Part shown: piece after piece, positions 46,521-56,818 of the stretch
Numbering within the stretch: the stretch's first letter is position 1
Layout of the letters: every line of letters starts with the position of its first letter
DNA from: Fragum whitleyi
Lineage: Eukaryota; Mollusca; Bivalvia; Cardiida; Cardiidae
NCBI GenBank assembly: GCA_948146395.1
Contig: OX411544.1
Location: 33,500,457 to 33,564,456 of the forward strand
Direction of reading: 5' to 3'
DNA: 64,000 nt
Program-made: the position numbers and the translations under genes
The notes under the pieces: generated by a model
Told to the model about the DNA's origin: nothing
The model's input: only the letters and a program-made list of their open reading frames with translations
Database searches by the model: none

Positions 46521-47053
46521 TGGTGTCCTTGAAAAGCGCTTTAGAGCCATCGTTTACCAAACTGTCCAGTAGGACTGAAAGTTGGATGTATTTTTTTCCG
46601 TTGTCAAAAAATTGTCCAATTATCTCTCCTCGCACCTGCTGATGAATATTTAAATACTGTGGTTTCTTTTTACCCCGGGCCTACTTATTTCTTTCCCGCT
46701 TTCGGGTCGGGTGTAGACTGATCTCACTGTCGCATATCAGAAAGGCCTATTCTAGGCTATTCTGATAGTCGATATGTGGACCAGTCTAGAGCTGGTAGCC
46801 CACTTTCTGAGAGATACTCTGATGTTGCGGGCAACAGTACCCGCCCAGGGTCAGAAATAAGTTGGCCCCTCGTCTGTTTTCGGAGAAATCCCGAGGTATT
46901 GCTATAACCTAAGCGTCGTCGTCGTTGTCGTCCTCATGGTCTTTGTGCGAAAACTTTGACAATTTGTTATAGCGTTGGTTCTACTGAAGGCATTCACTTG
47001 AAACTTGGCACATATCTTCACCATTCAAAGATTGAGCTATACTATCAAGGGTT
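46521..47053. other. No gene; dispersed repeat
   Basis: 46640-46860 has short inverted phrases (CAGAAAGGCCTATTCTAGGC, then GGGCAACAGTACCCGCCC). 46869-47045 is a copy of the GTCTGTTTTCGGAGAAATCC repeat seen near 4745 and 11940. No gene. Confidence 0.4.
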
Positions 47054-47492
47054 TAGTTAATAACATCGTGAAATTGACAATCATTCCGATCAAAATCATT
47101 CTAAATCATTCACTCGGCGCTCCATTCATTCATTCCAAACACTCCATCAAATCGATCAAAAACGCTCAAAACTCACTGAAAAACATATAACAACAACTTC
47201 GTTCAAACTTATAATAGCTAGGAAAAAAATCGGGATTTCACTTATTTAATTGAAATTGTAGGCGTCTGATAGGTTCTTGAAGAAATAGGGAGCTATCTAA
47301 TGAGCTTGTGTGCATATTTTTATTAAAGGGAGGTAATCAATATTGCTAATTTTGTTCATCCTGAACAAAATTTGCAATACTGGATTACCTCCCATTTAAT
47401 TCACTCAAAAGTCGCTCCACACACTCATTCAATTTCATTCCTTAATCATTCCAAAATCATTCACCTTGTCAATTTCACGATGTTTGTAACTG
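47054..47492. mobile_element. TA/CAGTTAAC MITE
   Basis: The left end is slightly altered (TAGTTAATAACATCGTGAAA) and the right end is TTTCACGATGTTTGTAACTG before TA. The central palindrome at about 47327-47393 is well kept. From the palindrome rightwards it is almost identical to the copy at 18672-19363, apart from the deletion there. Confidence 0.8.
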
Positions 47493-48202
47493 TAATATAT
47501 ATTTTCACCCGTGACTTGAACACTCCTGAAAATAAAACTTTTGGTATTTACTCTGTGACAAATATATCCAACTTTCCCTGAAATAAACAATTATCCTCTA
47601 AAAATGATTTTGTCAGCCAGGAATTCGGGGGCTTCCATCAAAACAGACGGCGCTAAAATGAAAAGAAAATTGTGTCGAACATGGTTTGGTATTATTTTGA
47701 TGTCATTTTCTTAGTTGGAAAAAGCCCTATTCAATTAGCTTAAATATACGAACATAACCTGTCTTCTCGTTTAAGATATTTCAAACAATTTGATACCAGT
47801 TTGAGGTGCAATTATTTGGAATCCCTAACAGTTACATGGTGTAATTAGAAAATTGCCTAACTGTCTACAGATACTTTAGGCTCTAATTTATCTACCAAAC
47901 GCTTAAGGAAAGACTTTGGACGGACTGTGCGGATGTAAAGACAGGCCAGAGTCTTCGCTTAGAGCACATTTGAAATTAATGGAAATATCAAAATTCATAA
48001 TAACGTATATAAGTACAGTCGCTGAAAATAGTCAGTTCGTGTTGACAGCCAAACAACCCCAGGCGCGTCTCAGTCTGTACAGTATGTCTGTCGACATAAA
48101 ATCACTGGTAATATACTCGCATCTAAAGGTCGGTCACAAACAGTAACAAAAACCCCGACGTCAACAACACCAACAAAAGCCACACGCACAAACCCGGAAT
48201 GA

Positions 48203-48220
48203 CCCCCCCCCCCCCCCCCC
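48203..48220 (+). repeat. C18 homopolymer
   Basis: Eighteen C in a row directly before the MITE at 48223. G-runs of similar length lie at 13472-13489 and 55633-55649. Confidence 0.95.
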
Positions 48221-48222
48221 TT

Positions 48223-48656
48223 CAGTTGAGATTATTGTGAAATTGACATGTGAATGATTTTTGGAATGATATTAAAGTGAAATCGAAAGAGTTTGTCGAG
48301 CGAGTTTTTAGTGAAACTAAAGGGTGGTAATCAAATATCGCAAATTTTGTTCAGGGTGAACAAAATTTGTGATATGTATTACCTCCCTTTAATTAAATAT
48401 GCATTAAAGTTCTAAAGATACTTAGATAGATTGATATAAACAACCAGACGCTTAAAATTTCAATTCTGTCAGTGAAATCGCGATTTGGTTCTTGCTTAAT
48501 TAATTTTGAAGGTAGTTGTTGATCTTGTTTTTTTGTCATTCGGAGAGGTTTTGAGCGGTTTGATTGAGTGTTTGGAATGAATGAATGGAGCGCTTAGTGA
48601 GCGATTGGGAATGGTTTTGATTGGGTTGAATATCAATTTTTCGATGTTGTTAACTG
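48223..48656. mobile_element. TA/CAGTTAAC MITE, complete copy
   Basis: 434 bp, ends CAGTTGAGATTATTGTGAAA and TTTTCGATGTTGTTAACTG before TA. The left neighbour is a C18 run, so a TA is not visible there. The central palindrome is at about 48322-48389. Debris of the TGACCCGTC MITE family follows at 48715-48925. Confidence 0.8.
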
Positions 48657-49318
48657 TATCTGAATCCCCGAATCATACGTCCGGTGAGTTATGCTGAACA
48701 TTGAGGCTAGTTTCGAAAATGCGATCTGTCGCACAAAAAGAGACCATCTGACAACACTAAAATTACCATTTAAAAAAGAGATCGGTAATAGGAGAGGTAA
48801 ACAGGAGATCGCAATTCAAATGAACCTTGACATTTCCTACAATTTCATGCGTCGAAAGCAAAGCCTCTGACCAGCCTGTGCATCCTCACAGTCTGACCAG
48901 AGTTTTCACTTTGTGCTGCTAGTTAAATAGATAAGGTCCTTGTCCTTCTTCAGGGCTTCAGCGAATATTCTTGGTATATTATGTGGTTGTCAAGGCTGCA
49001 AAATGTCTCGCAATCAGACACACATAAAATTGTTGGAAATGTCATGCATGGGCTCAATTAATCTTTTGTGTGAAAGTTGATGTGTCATTCTAGATACACA
49101 AAAATCGGCGGCAAATGGGAAAAAGTTTCGAACCTAGACAGCCTTCGTAGACAGCGCAGCACAGACGAAAAAAGTCGACGACATCTTGCCTGAACGCAAG
49201 GCTGGTTTCAAGCTGAAAAAAAAACCCAACAAAAACCGGGCCCCGCCCGGGCCTGAAATAATATGGTCCTGTGTTTAATCGACACATTATTTCTGTATCA
49301 TTACTGGGCAAGAATGAG

Positions 49319-49602
49319 ACTTTAATTGATTGATTGAATGGAGTTTAACGCCGCTTTTAACATTATTTCAGTTATATCGCGGCGGCCGGAGCACCTAACA
49401 ATGAATTCCTGGTATTTCTCTCACCTGTACAACCATTACATCCTTTCCTAGCCTCCGACTGCTATTTCACATAGGTTTACGATTATCTACCCATTGGTGA
49501 GAGACAAACGTCGGAAAGGATATTTGCCGCCACCGGGGATCGAACCCACGACTTCCAGATTGGAAGTCTTATGCCTAACCGACTGCGCTATGGTGGCGGC
49601 TT
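49319..49602 (-). mobile_element. tRNA-headed SINE with target duplication, copy 2
   Basis: Same family as 18810-19083. The head 49600-49527 is tRNA-like with pairing ends (GCCGCCACC / GGTGGCGGC), A box TAGCGCAGTCGG and B box GGTTCGATCCC. The body ends in an ATTCAATCAATCAATTAAA tail. Target duplication GGCAAGAATGAG at 49307-49318 and 49603-49614. Confidence 0.8.
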
Positions 49603-49679
49603 GGCAAGAATGAGGCACCGTCAGGTCGGTCAGATTTTCTTTTTCTTTTTTTACGACTGCAAAATGAATATTTTGTTCA

Positions 49680-50066
49680 GATATATAGCCGACGCCTTGC
49701 CGACGATATAATTTATTTTTACAAATTGGCCGATGAAAAGTTGGAATCGCTTAATTCGTCGACGTCGCCGATTTTATGTGACTTAATCATTAGTTGTACT
49801 GACGTAGTTTAGGTCGCTATAGTATGATATGCTGTTTGTTTCATGTCATCAACCTTATATTTGATAGATAAATGACGTTTGAATATCTCACGATATATAG
49901 CCGACGCCTTGCCGACGTTATTTCTTTTTACAAATTGGCAAATGAAAAATAGGAATCGCAGACGATAGTTGTAGTAACGTCGTTTATGTCGATCTAGTAT
50001 GGTATGCTGTTTGTTTCATGCCATCAACCTTATATTTGATAGATAAATGACGTTTGAATATCTGAC
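49680..50066 (+). repeat. Direct tandem duplication
   Basis: ATATATAGCCGACGCCTTGC opens both units (49680 and 49893). Both contain GGTATGCTGTTTGTTTCATG or a close variant and close with GATAGATAAATGACGTTTGA. Unit 1 is about 213 bp; unit 2 is about 174 bp and carries an internal deletion. Confidence 0.8.
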
Positions 50067-50260
50067 TGACGTGTTCATTCGGAATAACGCTCGGACTTTT
50101 CCGTAAACTGGAAAGTACCTCGGACGTAAGTGTAGTAATTTTGGGTCATTTTTAGGTAATTCGGTATCTGGAGGTACTTCGTTGTTTAATACGCTTGGAG
50201 AAAAACACATCTTATTAATTCTTTCCAATCGTCAGAAGATATCTTTTGGGCATTTTATAA

Positions 50261-50303
50261 TTTGATAACAAAACGCAGTAAAACACTGCGTTTTGTTGTC
50301 AAA
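50261..50303. repeat. Near-perfect 19-bp stem hairpin
   Basis: TTTGATAACAAAACGCAGT pairs with ACTGCGTTTTGTTGTCAAA across a 5-nt loop, with one mismatch. Confidence 0.75.
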
Positions 50304-50451
50304 TCACAATATGCACATTTTTTCTTTCGTTGATTTCGTTTTCGCAGCGCCGTCCTTAGTTATGTTTGTGACTCACGTGCGATATGACGCGCTTTGATGT
50401 TTGCGCCCCTCATTATTCCCGAAGGTTCCAGATTGAAGTGTCTTGTGACGG

Positions 50452-50815
50452 TGTGTGACCCGTCAGGCGAAAAGGGGCCTTCTTATTAGTTCGTACATCA
50501 CCGATCCTTGTCAGAATGTGGGGGATGACTAGGATCGAAACCTTTCAAACATGGCTGATTTTCAGAATCAAGAATGATTTTCTTCCTTCCTGTAATATAT
50601 TTCTTTCAAATTCGACGTCTGTGTGACCCGTCAAGCGAAAAGGGGGCCACCTAAGAAGCTTGTAAAACACCGACGCTAGCCAAACTGCGGGGACTGTGTA
50701 CGGATGACTGTGGCCGAAAATTATCTAATATATGGCTGATTTTCTGAAACAAGAATGATTGGTATTCCTTCATGTAAAATATTTCCTTGAAATTTGTCGT
50801 TTGGTTGACCTCTAC
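50452..50815 (+). repeat. Two tandem half-copies of the TGACCCGTC MITE
   Basis: GTGTGACCCGTCAGGCGAAA (50452) and GTGTGACCCGTCAAGCGAAA (50629) open two direct units of about 178 bp. Both contain ATGGCTGATTTTCNGAA and AAGAATGATT. Neither has a closing inverted end, unlike the complete elements. Confidence 0.65.
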
Positions 50816-51366
50816 TGGATATGACCTCTTTTTCTCGATTACTTAGCTTTTGCAGGGTTCCCCTTTAAATAGCGAGTCACAATTGTCTTTTCGTATCTTT
50901 CATACATGTGGCATGCCTTACGTTCAGGATGAAAAAAAAACGATGCAAACTGATTGTAAATTATACCTCGCATTGCACGCACAGTAAAAGTAGGAATTGT
51001 CATTATAGGATTTCCAAAATCCTCCTTATTTGCATGGAAAGGCATGCTGATTTTTCTACCATATCAAGGAAAATGGCTTATAAACATATCGGAAAATAAG
51101 AAAAAAACAACAACATTAGACTCCTTTTTCGAAAAATAGGTTTTGTGGCATTTTTAACATTTAAACGACCAAAAACTAGTACTTTTTTCAATTCTTTAAA
51201 CCATATTATGCGAAGGAAATTGGTCACTGTAAGGTGACATCAAACTTTTATATCAAGTCCAAAAAAAAAAAAAAAATAAATAAAAAAATCTACACCATAT
51301 TATGTAAACAAGAAGAAAATTTATTGGTCGGAACAAAATGAACCCATTTGTCCATTGCAACCTTAA

Positions 51367-51438
<72 letters not shown>

Positions 51439-52287
51439 TATATAATGAATAATCACCCGATGCGCATTGTCAAAGACCGGATCGCATATCTATCGAACTG
51501 GTTGGTTTTTATTTTTTAGCTAATCTCTGAAAGCACGAATGTCTCTGACTTTGCGCGGCTCTTTTGATTCTAGGTACGCCTAAATCAGTAAGACAAACAA
51601 TGCTTCTACCAATCCCCTAACCTAAATTGTAGGACCGGTTGAGGCCGAAAATCATGAAGACTACCAAGTTCTAAATTTGGCGCTGATGTACTCCATTGAA
51701 TCCCCTTTCAGAAAAATTCAGTAGCCATTATGGCAAGACAAAATGGCGGCTATTTTTCAAGATGACCGCCAAGATGGTCTCCATGGTTTCTAGCTTGGTA
51801 ATAAAAATTACACAATTTCGTTCACGTTGCAATAAAAACATCAAATTTAGTACAAATATACTTAATGGAATAAAGGTTCAAGAATAAGAAAGGTAGACGA
51901 TACGTCAAGACAAGATGGCAGCCATTCTTATTGTGTATATAAGCAATATATAAACATACCTAAAAAGCCTTCTCGGGTACTAAGCTTGGCAAAAATATAT
52001 ATTCGTAAGGATATTCATTCAGAAAAACACGGTTCAGCCTGAACAAAATTTGCGATATTTGATTATCTCCCATCAAATTCACTAAAATAGTTCCACATAC
52101 GTATTCAATTTCATTCCAAAATTATTCATTTTGTCAAATTCACGATGTTGTTGAAAGTTAAAGTAACCCTAAGCTTAATTATGCCGATTCGATTCAACGC
52201 AAATATGTTCCTTATTATTCATGTGCCAATTCTAGATTGAAGATCAGACACTTACGCTTTTCCAAGGTTGCTACCTTGACTCGATAG
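50816..52287. other. No gene; microsatellite and fragments
   Basis: It contains a foldback relative near 50918-51000, the (AAT)n tract at 51368-51439, and a right-arm fragment of the CAGTTAAC MITE at 52025-52153. Poly-isoleucine frames over the AAT tract are artefacts. Confidence 0.5.
51368..51439 (+). repeat. (AAT)n microsatellite
   Basis: About 72 bp of AAT repeats with one AAAA interruption near 51400. Confidence 0.95.
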
Positions 52288-52450
52288 TAAGGTAGTGGAC
52301 CCGTAATAGTTCTGCAATATTTCGGAACCCAAGAACTTTCACCATGTTGACCGAGGTTTCCTAATGATAATCATTAGGAAACCTCGGTTATCACTGTAAA
52401 AGTTCATAACTTCCGAGATTTTGTGGAACTATTACGAGTCCACTACCTTA
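52288..52450. repeat. AAGGTAG foldback, copy 2
   Basis: TAAGGTAGTGGACCCGTAAT pairs with the end ATTACGAGTCCACTACCTTA. The apex CCGAGGTTTCCTAATGAT / ATCATTAGGAAACCTCGG is a perfect palindrome. 163 bp in all. Confidence 0.8.
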
Positions 52451-53878
52451 AGAAAAACATTTTTATACAAAGTTAAAACTTAAGACAAATTTGTCATGCA
52501 ACTTAGGATACCATGTTTATAATATGGACTCATATGTGACAAATGTAGTGCTTTAGGTAAATTGTCCCGCTTTAATTATAAACATGCGATATTATGTACG
52601 GCTGGCGAACATCTCTTATTTTAGAAATGGTTGCCATGCGGACTTTCTCTATTGAATGCCGTTAATTACAATACGGGTTTTCCTGAAATATATAAGTGAT
52701 ATATAAAATCATATTTGGGGCTTTTATCGTATGGTGATCGTATTTTAGGTGCTTAGAACACCCTAAATTAATGATAGACTGCAGTCCCGCTATATGATCA
52801 TGCAAATATAAATACCATAAATTTTCAATACAAAGTTCGCTGTTTGTATCCCAATGTGAGGATTGTAAGTTTTCTGCTTTATATTGCCTCAGCAAAGCTG
52901 CCATTTTGAAAACGAAATCATGTTGTATGTCATCCTAGAAACGGTATATTACATACTGTGCTGTGACCATTTTTCACTATCTTATGATGGATAGATATAT
53001 TCAGCTAGACGGCACACCTATATTAGCTGAATCTATAGTTATTGAACATTGCGACCAGCTTTTAAATAAGCCAGCATGATGCTTGCCATTTCAGATACCA
53101 TGCTTTTCTCAATTCTTTTCAGTCCATTTTCATTGCTTATAGACAAAAAGTATGGGTGCCATCTTTGACGTTAGTGGCCAACTGGTAAACTGATGCCGTG
53201 TCATAAAACAAAGTGAACGAAAATTCTCGGAGTTGGTGTTTAATAAAAAAATAATAATAATCAAAAATATCTTCAGGAACGATCATGAAGCTTTGTATTG
53301 ATCGTTGATACCCTGTTTTCTAAAAGGATGTACCGTGGAGTGTATTCAAAATATGGTGCTCGTTTCACCCATTCGGAACACCACTCGGCCAATCTCACGA
53401 TCAACCTCGGATGTACATAGACGGACTATTTTTAAAAATTACGGGAAAACCTTTGAAAAACTCGATGACGTCGTTCAAAATGGTGTTAGCCCTCGAAACT
53501 GTGAGTGAAAACATTCGACGTCGCCAACGCTACTCGTTTAAGTATTCTAATATAAATATCTTTATATTCTTAAATAACGACTGCAAAAATCTTAATTTTT
53601 GTGAATGATTCGTCATTCTCAAAAATTAAGATTTTTCAGCCGTTATTTACTGTGAAAAATATAGATCTATAGTACTATTTTTCTAACACTGTTCCCGCCT
53701 AACAAAATGCACGATTTTGTTATATACCCGTCCGCCTTACATACATCCGAGGTCTGTTGCAGTTTACGGAAATGGCCGAGTGATGTTCCGAATGCGTTTC
53801 ACCAAGAAAAGGATTTCTGGATATTGGTATCTTGATGTCGATGATAAGCAATGATTATGGCTGCCATGACGGTTTTTT
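52451..53878. other. No gene; one palindrome
   Basis: 53572-53648 is a hairpin: AAATAACGACTGCAAAAATC pairs with GATTTTTCAGCCGTTATTT around GAATGATTCGTCATTC. The rest shows no supported gene. Confidence 0.5.
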
Positions 53879-55768
53879 AGCTCACCTGAGCACGAAGTGC
53901 TCATGTGAGCTATTGTGATCACCTTTCATCCGGCGTCCGTCCGTCGGTCGTCGGTCGTCCGGTCGTCGGTCGTCGTCCGTCGTCCGGCGTCCGTCAACAA
54001 TTTCTTTAAACGACATCTCCTCCTAAACTACTGGGCCGATTTACACCAAATTTTACAGAAATGTTGCTTAGGTGGTCCCCTTCAAAAATAGCTAAAAGAA
54101 TTGAAATCCATGAAAAACTCTGGTTGCTATGGCAACAAACAGTGAAATTTGTAGAAAATCTTTAAAATTCTTCTTCTTCTCAACCAGTAGTCCTACAGAC
54201 TCAAAACTTGGCATGGATGATCAGTTCACAGACCTGAATTGAAATAGCTAAAATCATATCTTTTGGGCCACCAGGTGCGGAGCACCAGGGGGGTGGGGGT
54301 AGTACTTTGGGTAAATTTTGTAATCTTCAAGCTGCTTCTTCTTCGGAACCAGGAGCCCTACAGACTTGAAAATTGGCATGGATGATCAGCTCATAGACCT
54401 GAATAAAAATAGCTAAAACCATATCTGTTGGGCTGCCAGGTGTGGAGCACCAGGGGGGAGAGGGTAGTACTTTTGTGAAAATTTTGTAATCTTTAACCTT
54501 CTTCTTCTTATCTGATGAATCAGGAGCCTGACGGATTTGAAAATTAGCATGAATGATCAGTATATGGACCTTTATAAAAAAAGCTAAAATCATGACTGTA
54601 GATTCACCAGGTGCGGAGCACCAGGGGGGAGAGGGTAGTACTTTTGTGAAAATTTTGTAATCTTTAACCTTCTTCTTCTGATGAATCAGGAGCCTGACAG
54701 ATTTGAATATTGGCATGGATGATCAGTATATGGACCTTTATAAAAATAGCTAAAACCATGACTGTAGATTCACCAGGTGCGGAGCACCACGGGGGCTAGG
54801 GTAGTACTTTTGTGAAAATTTCGTAATCTTTAACCTTCTTCTTTTTCTGAACCACAAGCTCTACAGACTCGAAAATTGGCATGGAGGATCAGCTCATAGA
54901 CCTTAATAAAAATAGCTAAAATCATGACTGTAATGCCACCAGGTGCGGAGCACCAGGGGGGAAGGGGTAGTACTTTTGTGAAAATTTTGTAACTTTAACC
55001 TTCATCTTCTTAAATAACCAGGAGCCCTTCAGACTCCAATATTGGCATGGATGATAAGCATATTGATTTTAAATATAATAGCTTAAAGCATGAATGTAGG
55101 GCCACCAGATGCGGAGCATTAGGGGGGAGGGGGTAGTACTTTGGATCAATTTTGAAATCTTTAACCTTATTCTTCTCCTGGATCAGGAACCCTACAGATT
55201 TGAAAATTGTAATGGGTGATCAATATATTGACATTAATAAAAATAGCTAAAATCATGACTGTAGGGTCACCAGGTGCTGAGTGTCTTGGGGAGGGGGTAG
55301 TACTTTGGATCATTTTTGAAATCTTTAAACTTCTAATGAACCAGGAGTCCTACAGACTTGAAAATTGGTATGAATTATCAGCATATGGACATCAATTGAA
55401 TTAGTTAAAATCATGACTGTAGATTCACCAGGTGCAGAGCATCTTGGGGGAGGGGGAGTGCTTTGTTGAGAATTTTGAATCCCCACAGCCTTTATATTTG
55501 ACATGGATTGATCAACTCATTAAAGAAAACTTTAAAAGTCTCAGACTCAGCCTGTATATCTAGCATTGATTAGCTGATCACAGACCTTTTATGAAAAAAG
55601 CTTAAATAAATAATGACCAGGTGAGGAGCAGAGGGGGGGGGGGGGGGGGTATTTCAAATGTTATCTGATTGAATAAGTGAAAATCTCTTTTTCTTTGGTT
55701 GCATGGACATACCTAGGTAATGAAGCTTTTTTCTCAGGTGAGCGACCCAGGGCCAACGGCCCTCTTGT
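53879..55768 (+). mobile_element. 2-kb element with 165-bp tandem core, copy 2
   Basis: Same ends and architecture as 13106-15102: AGCTCACCTGAGCAC hairpin, GTCGTCCGTCGTCC run, CGACATCTCCTCC module, then eight units of about 165 bp (TTGGCATGG-type anchors near 54200, 54365, 54535, 54701, 54867, 55033, 55197, 55355), a G17 run, and the GGGCC-AAC-GGCCC hairpin before CTCTTGTT. It has one unit fewer than copy 1. Confidence 0.75.
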
Positions 55769-56376
55769 TTTTTTTGTCTTTTTCGATTGGCAATCATACG
55801 TTCTAAAATCGTCAAACCCTGGAGTTTGTCTGTACCAAATTTCGTATTTGTATGCCAACGTGAAGAATTTTCATAATTTGTATCGCTTAAGCAAATAAGC
55901 CTGACGACCATATTGTAAAATGTCCACCATGCTGCATTTCGATCGTGTATACTTTGAATTTTTGAAAAAGGTATACCATGGAGTATCTATGTGTTGAATA
56001 TGCTGTTCGTATCACCAAGAAAATATTTTAAGCGGCGGTCCATTGATATCGATGATAACCTTTGATTATGGCGACCATCTTGTAAGCTGGCCACCATATT
56101 GTCTTGTTTTATTGGCTACCATACTTTTTTGGAGTCGTCGTACTGGGAAGTAAATCTGAAGTAAATTTTGTGCTTGTATGCCAACAGTTTAATTATTTTG
56201 ATATTGAATCTCTTATAGCTAATAAGACTTACGGCCATCTTGGAAAATAACCACCATATTGTCTTTCCATCGTAAATACCGTGCTTTTCTGAAATTGTAT
56301 GATCTCGAGCATATCTGTGCCAAATTTGTTGCTCGAATCACCAATTGAAATATTTTTCGGTTAACTTGCCCCACAA
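55769..56376. other. No gene recognised
   Basis: Several phrases recur loosely within 55860-56330 and in 51700-53850, such as variants of GGCCACCATATTGTC and ACCAAGAAAATATTT. This suggests an old diverged repeat. Not coding. Confidence 0.35.
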
Positions 56377-56818
56377 CAATTAACAACATCGTGAAATTGA
56401 CAAGGTGAATGATTTTGAATTGATTTAGGAATAAAATTGATTGAGTGTTTGGAGCGAGTTTTGAGTGAATCTAATGGGACGTAATCCAATATCGCAAATT
56501 TTGTTCTGGGATGAACAAAATTAGCGATATTGATTACCACCCCCTTTAATAAAATATGCATACAAGTTCTATAGAAAGCTTCCTATTTCTTCAAAAACTT
56601 AATAGACGCTTACAATTTGAATTATGTCCGTGAAATCGAGATTTTTTTTCTATCCAAAATTTACTTTCAATGACGTTGTTTATTCTATAATTTTCAATGG
56701 GTCTGAGCGTTTTTGAATGGTTTGAGTGAGTGTTTGGAATGAATGAATAGAGCTCTGAATGAGCGATTTAGAATGAATTTGATTGAGGTGAATGTCAATC
56801 TCTCGATGTAACTAAGTG
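56377..56818. mobile_element. TA/CAGTTAAC MITE, complete copy
   Basis: 442 bp, ends CAATTAACAACATCGTGAAA and a worn right end (CTCTCGATGTAACTAAGTG before TA). The central palindrome is at about 56475-56545. Confidence 0.8.

Noticed and set aside
50840..50870. TTTTGCAGGG after a TTAG, like the start of gene B exon 2
   Set aside because: The match is only about 12 bp and a stop follows within a few codons; no cysteine pattern.
51253..51456. Poly-isoleucine frame on the minus strand
   Set aside because: Translation of an AAT/ATT microsatellite.
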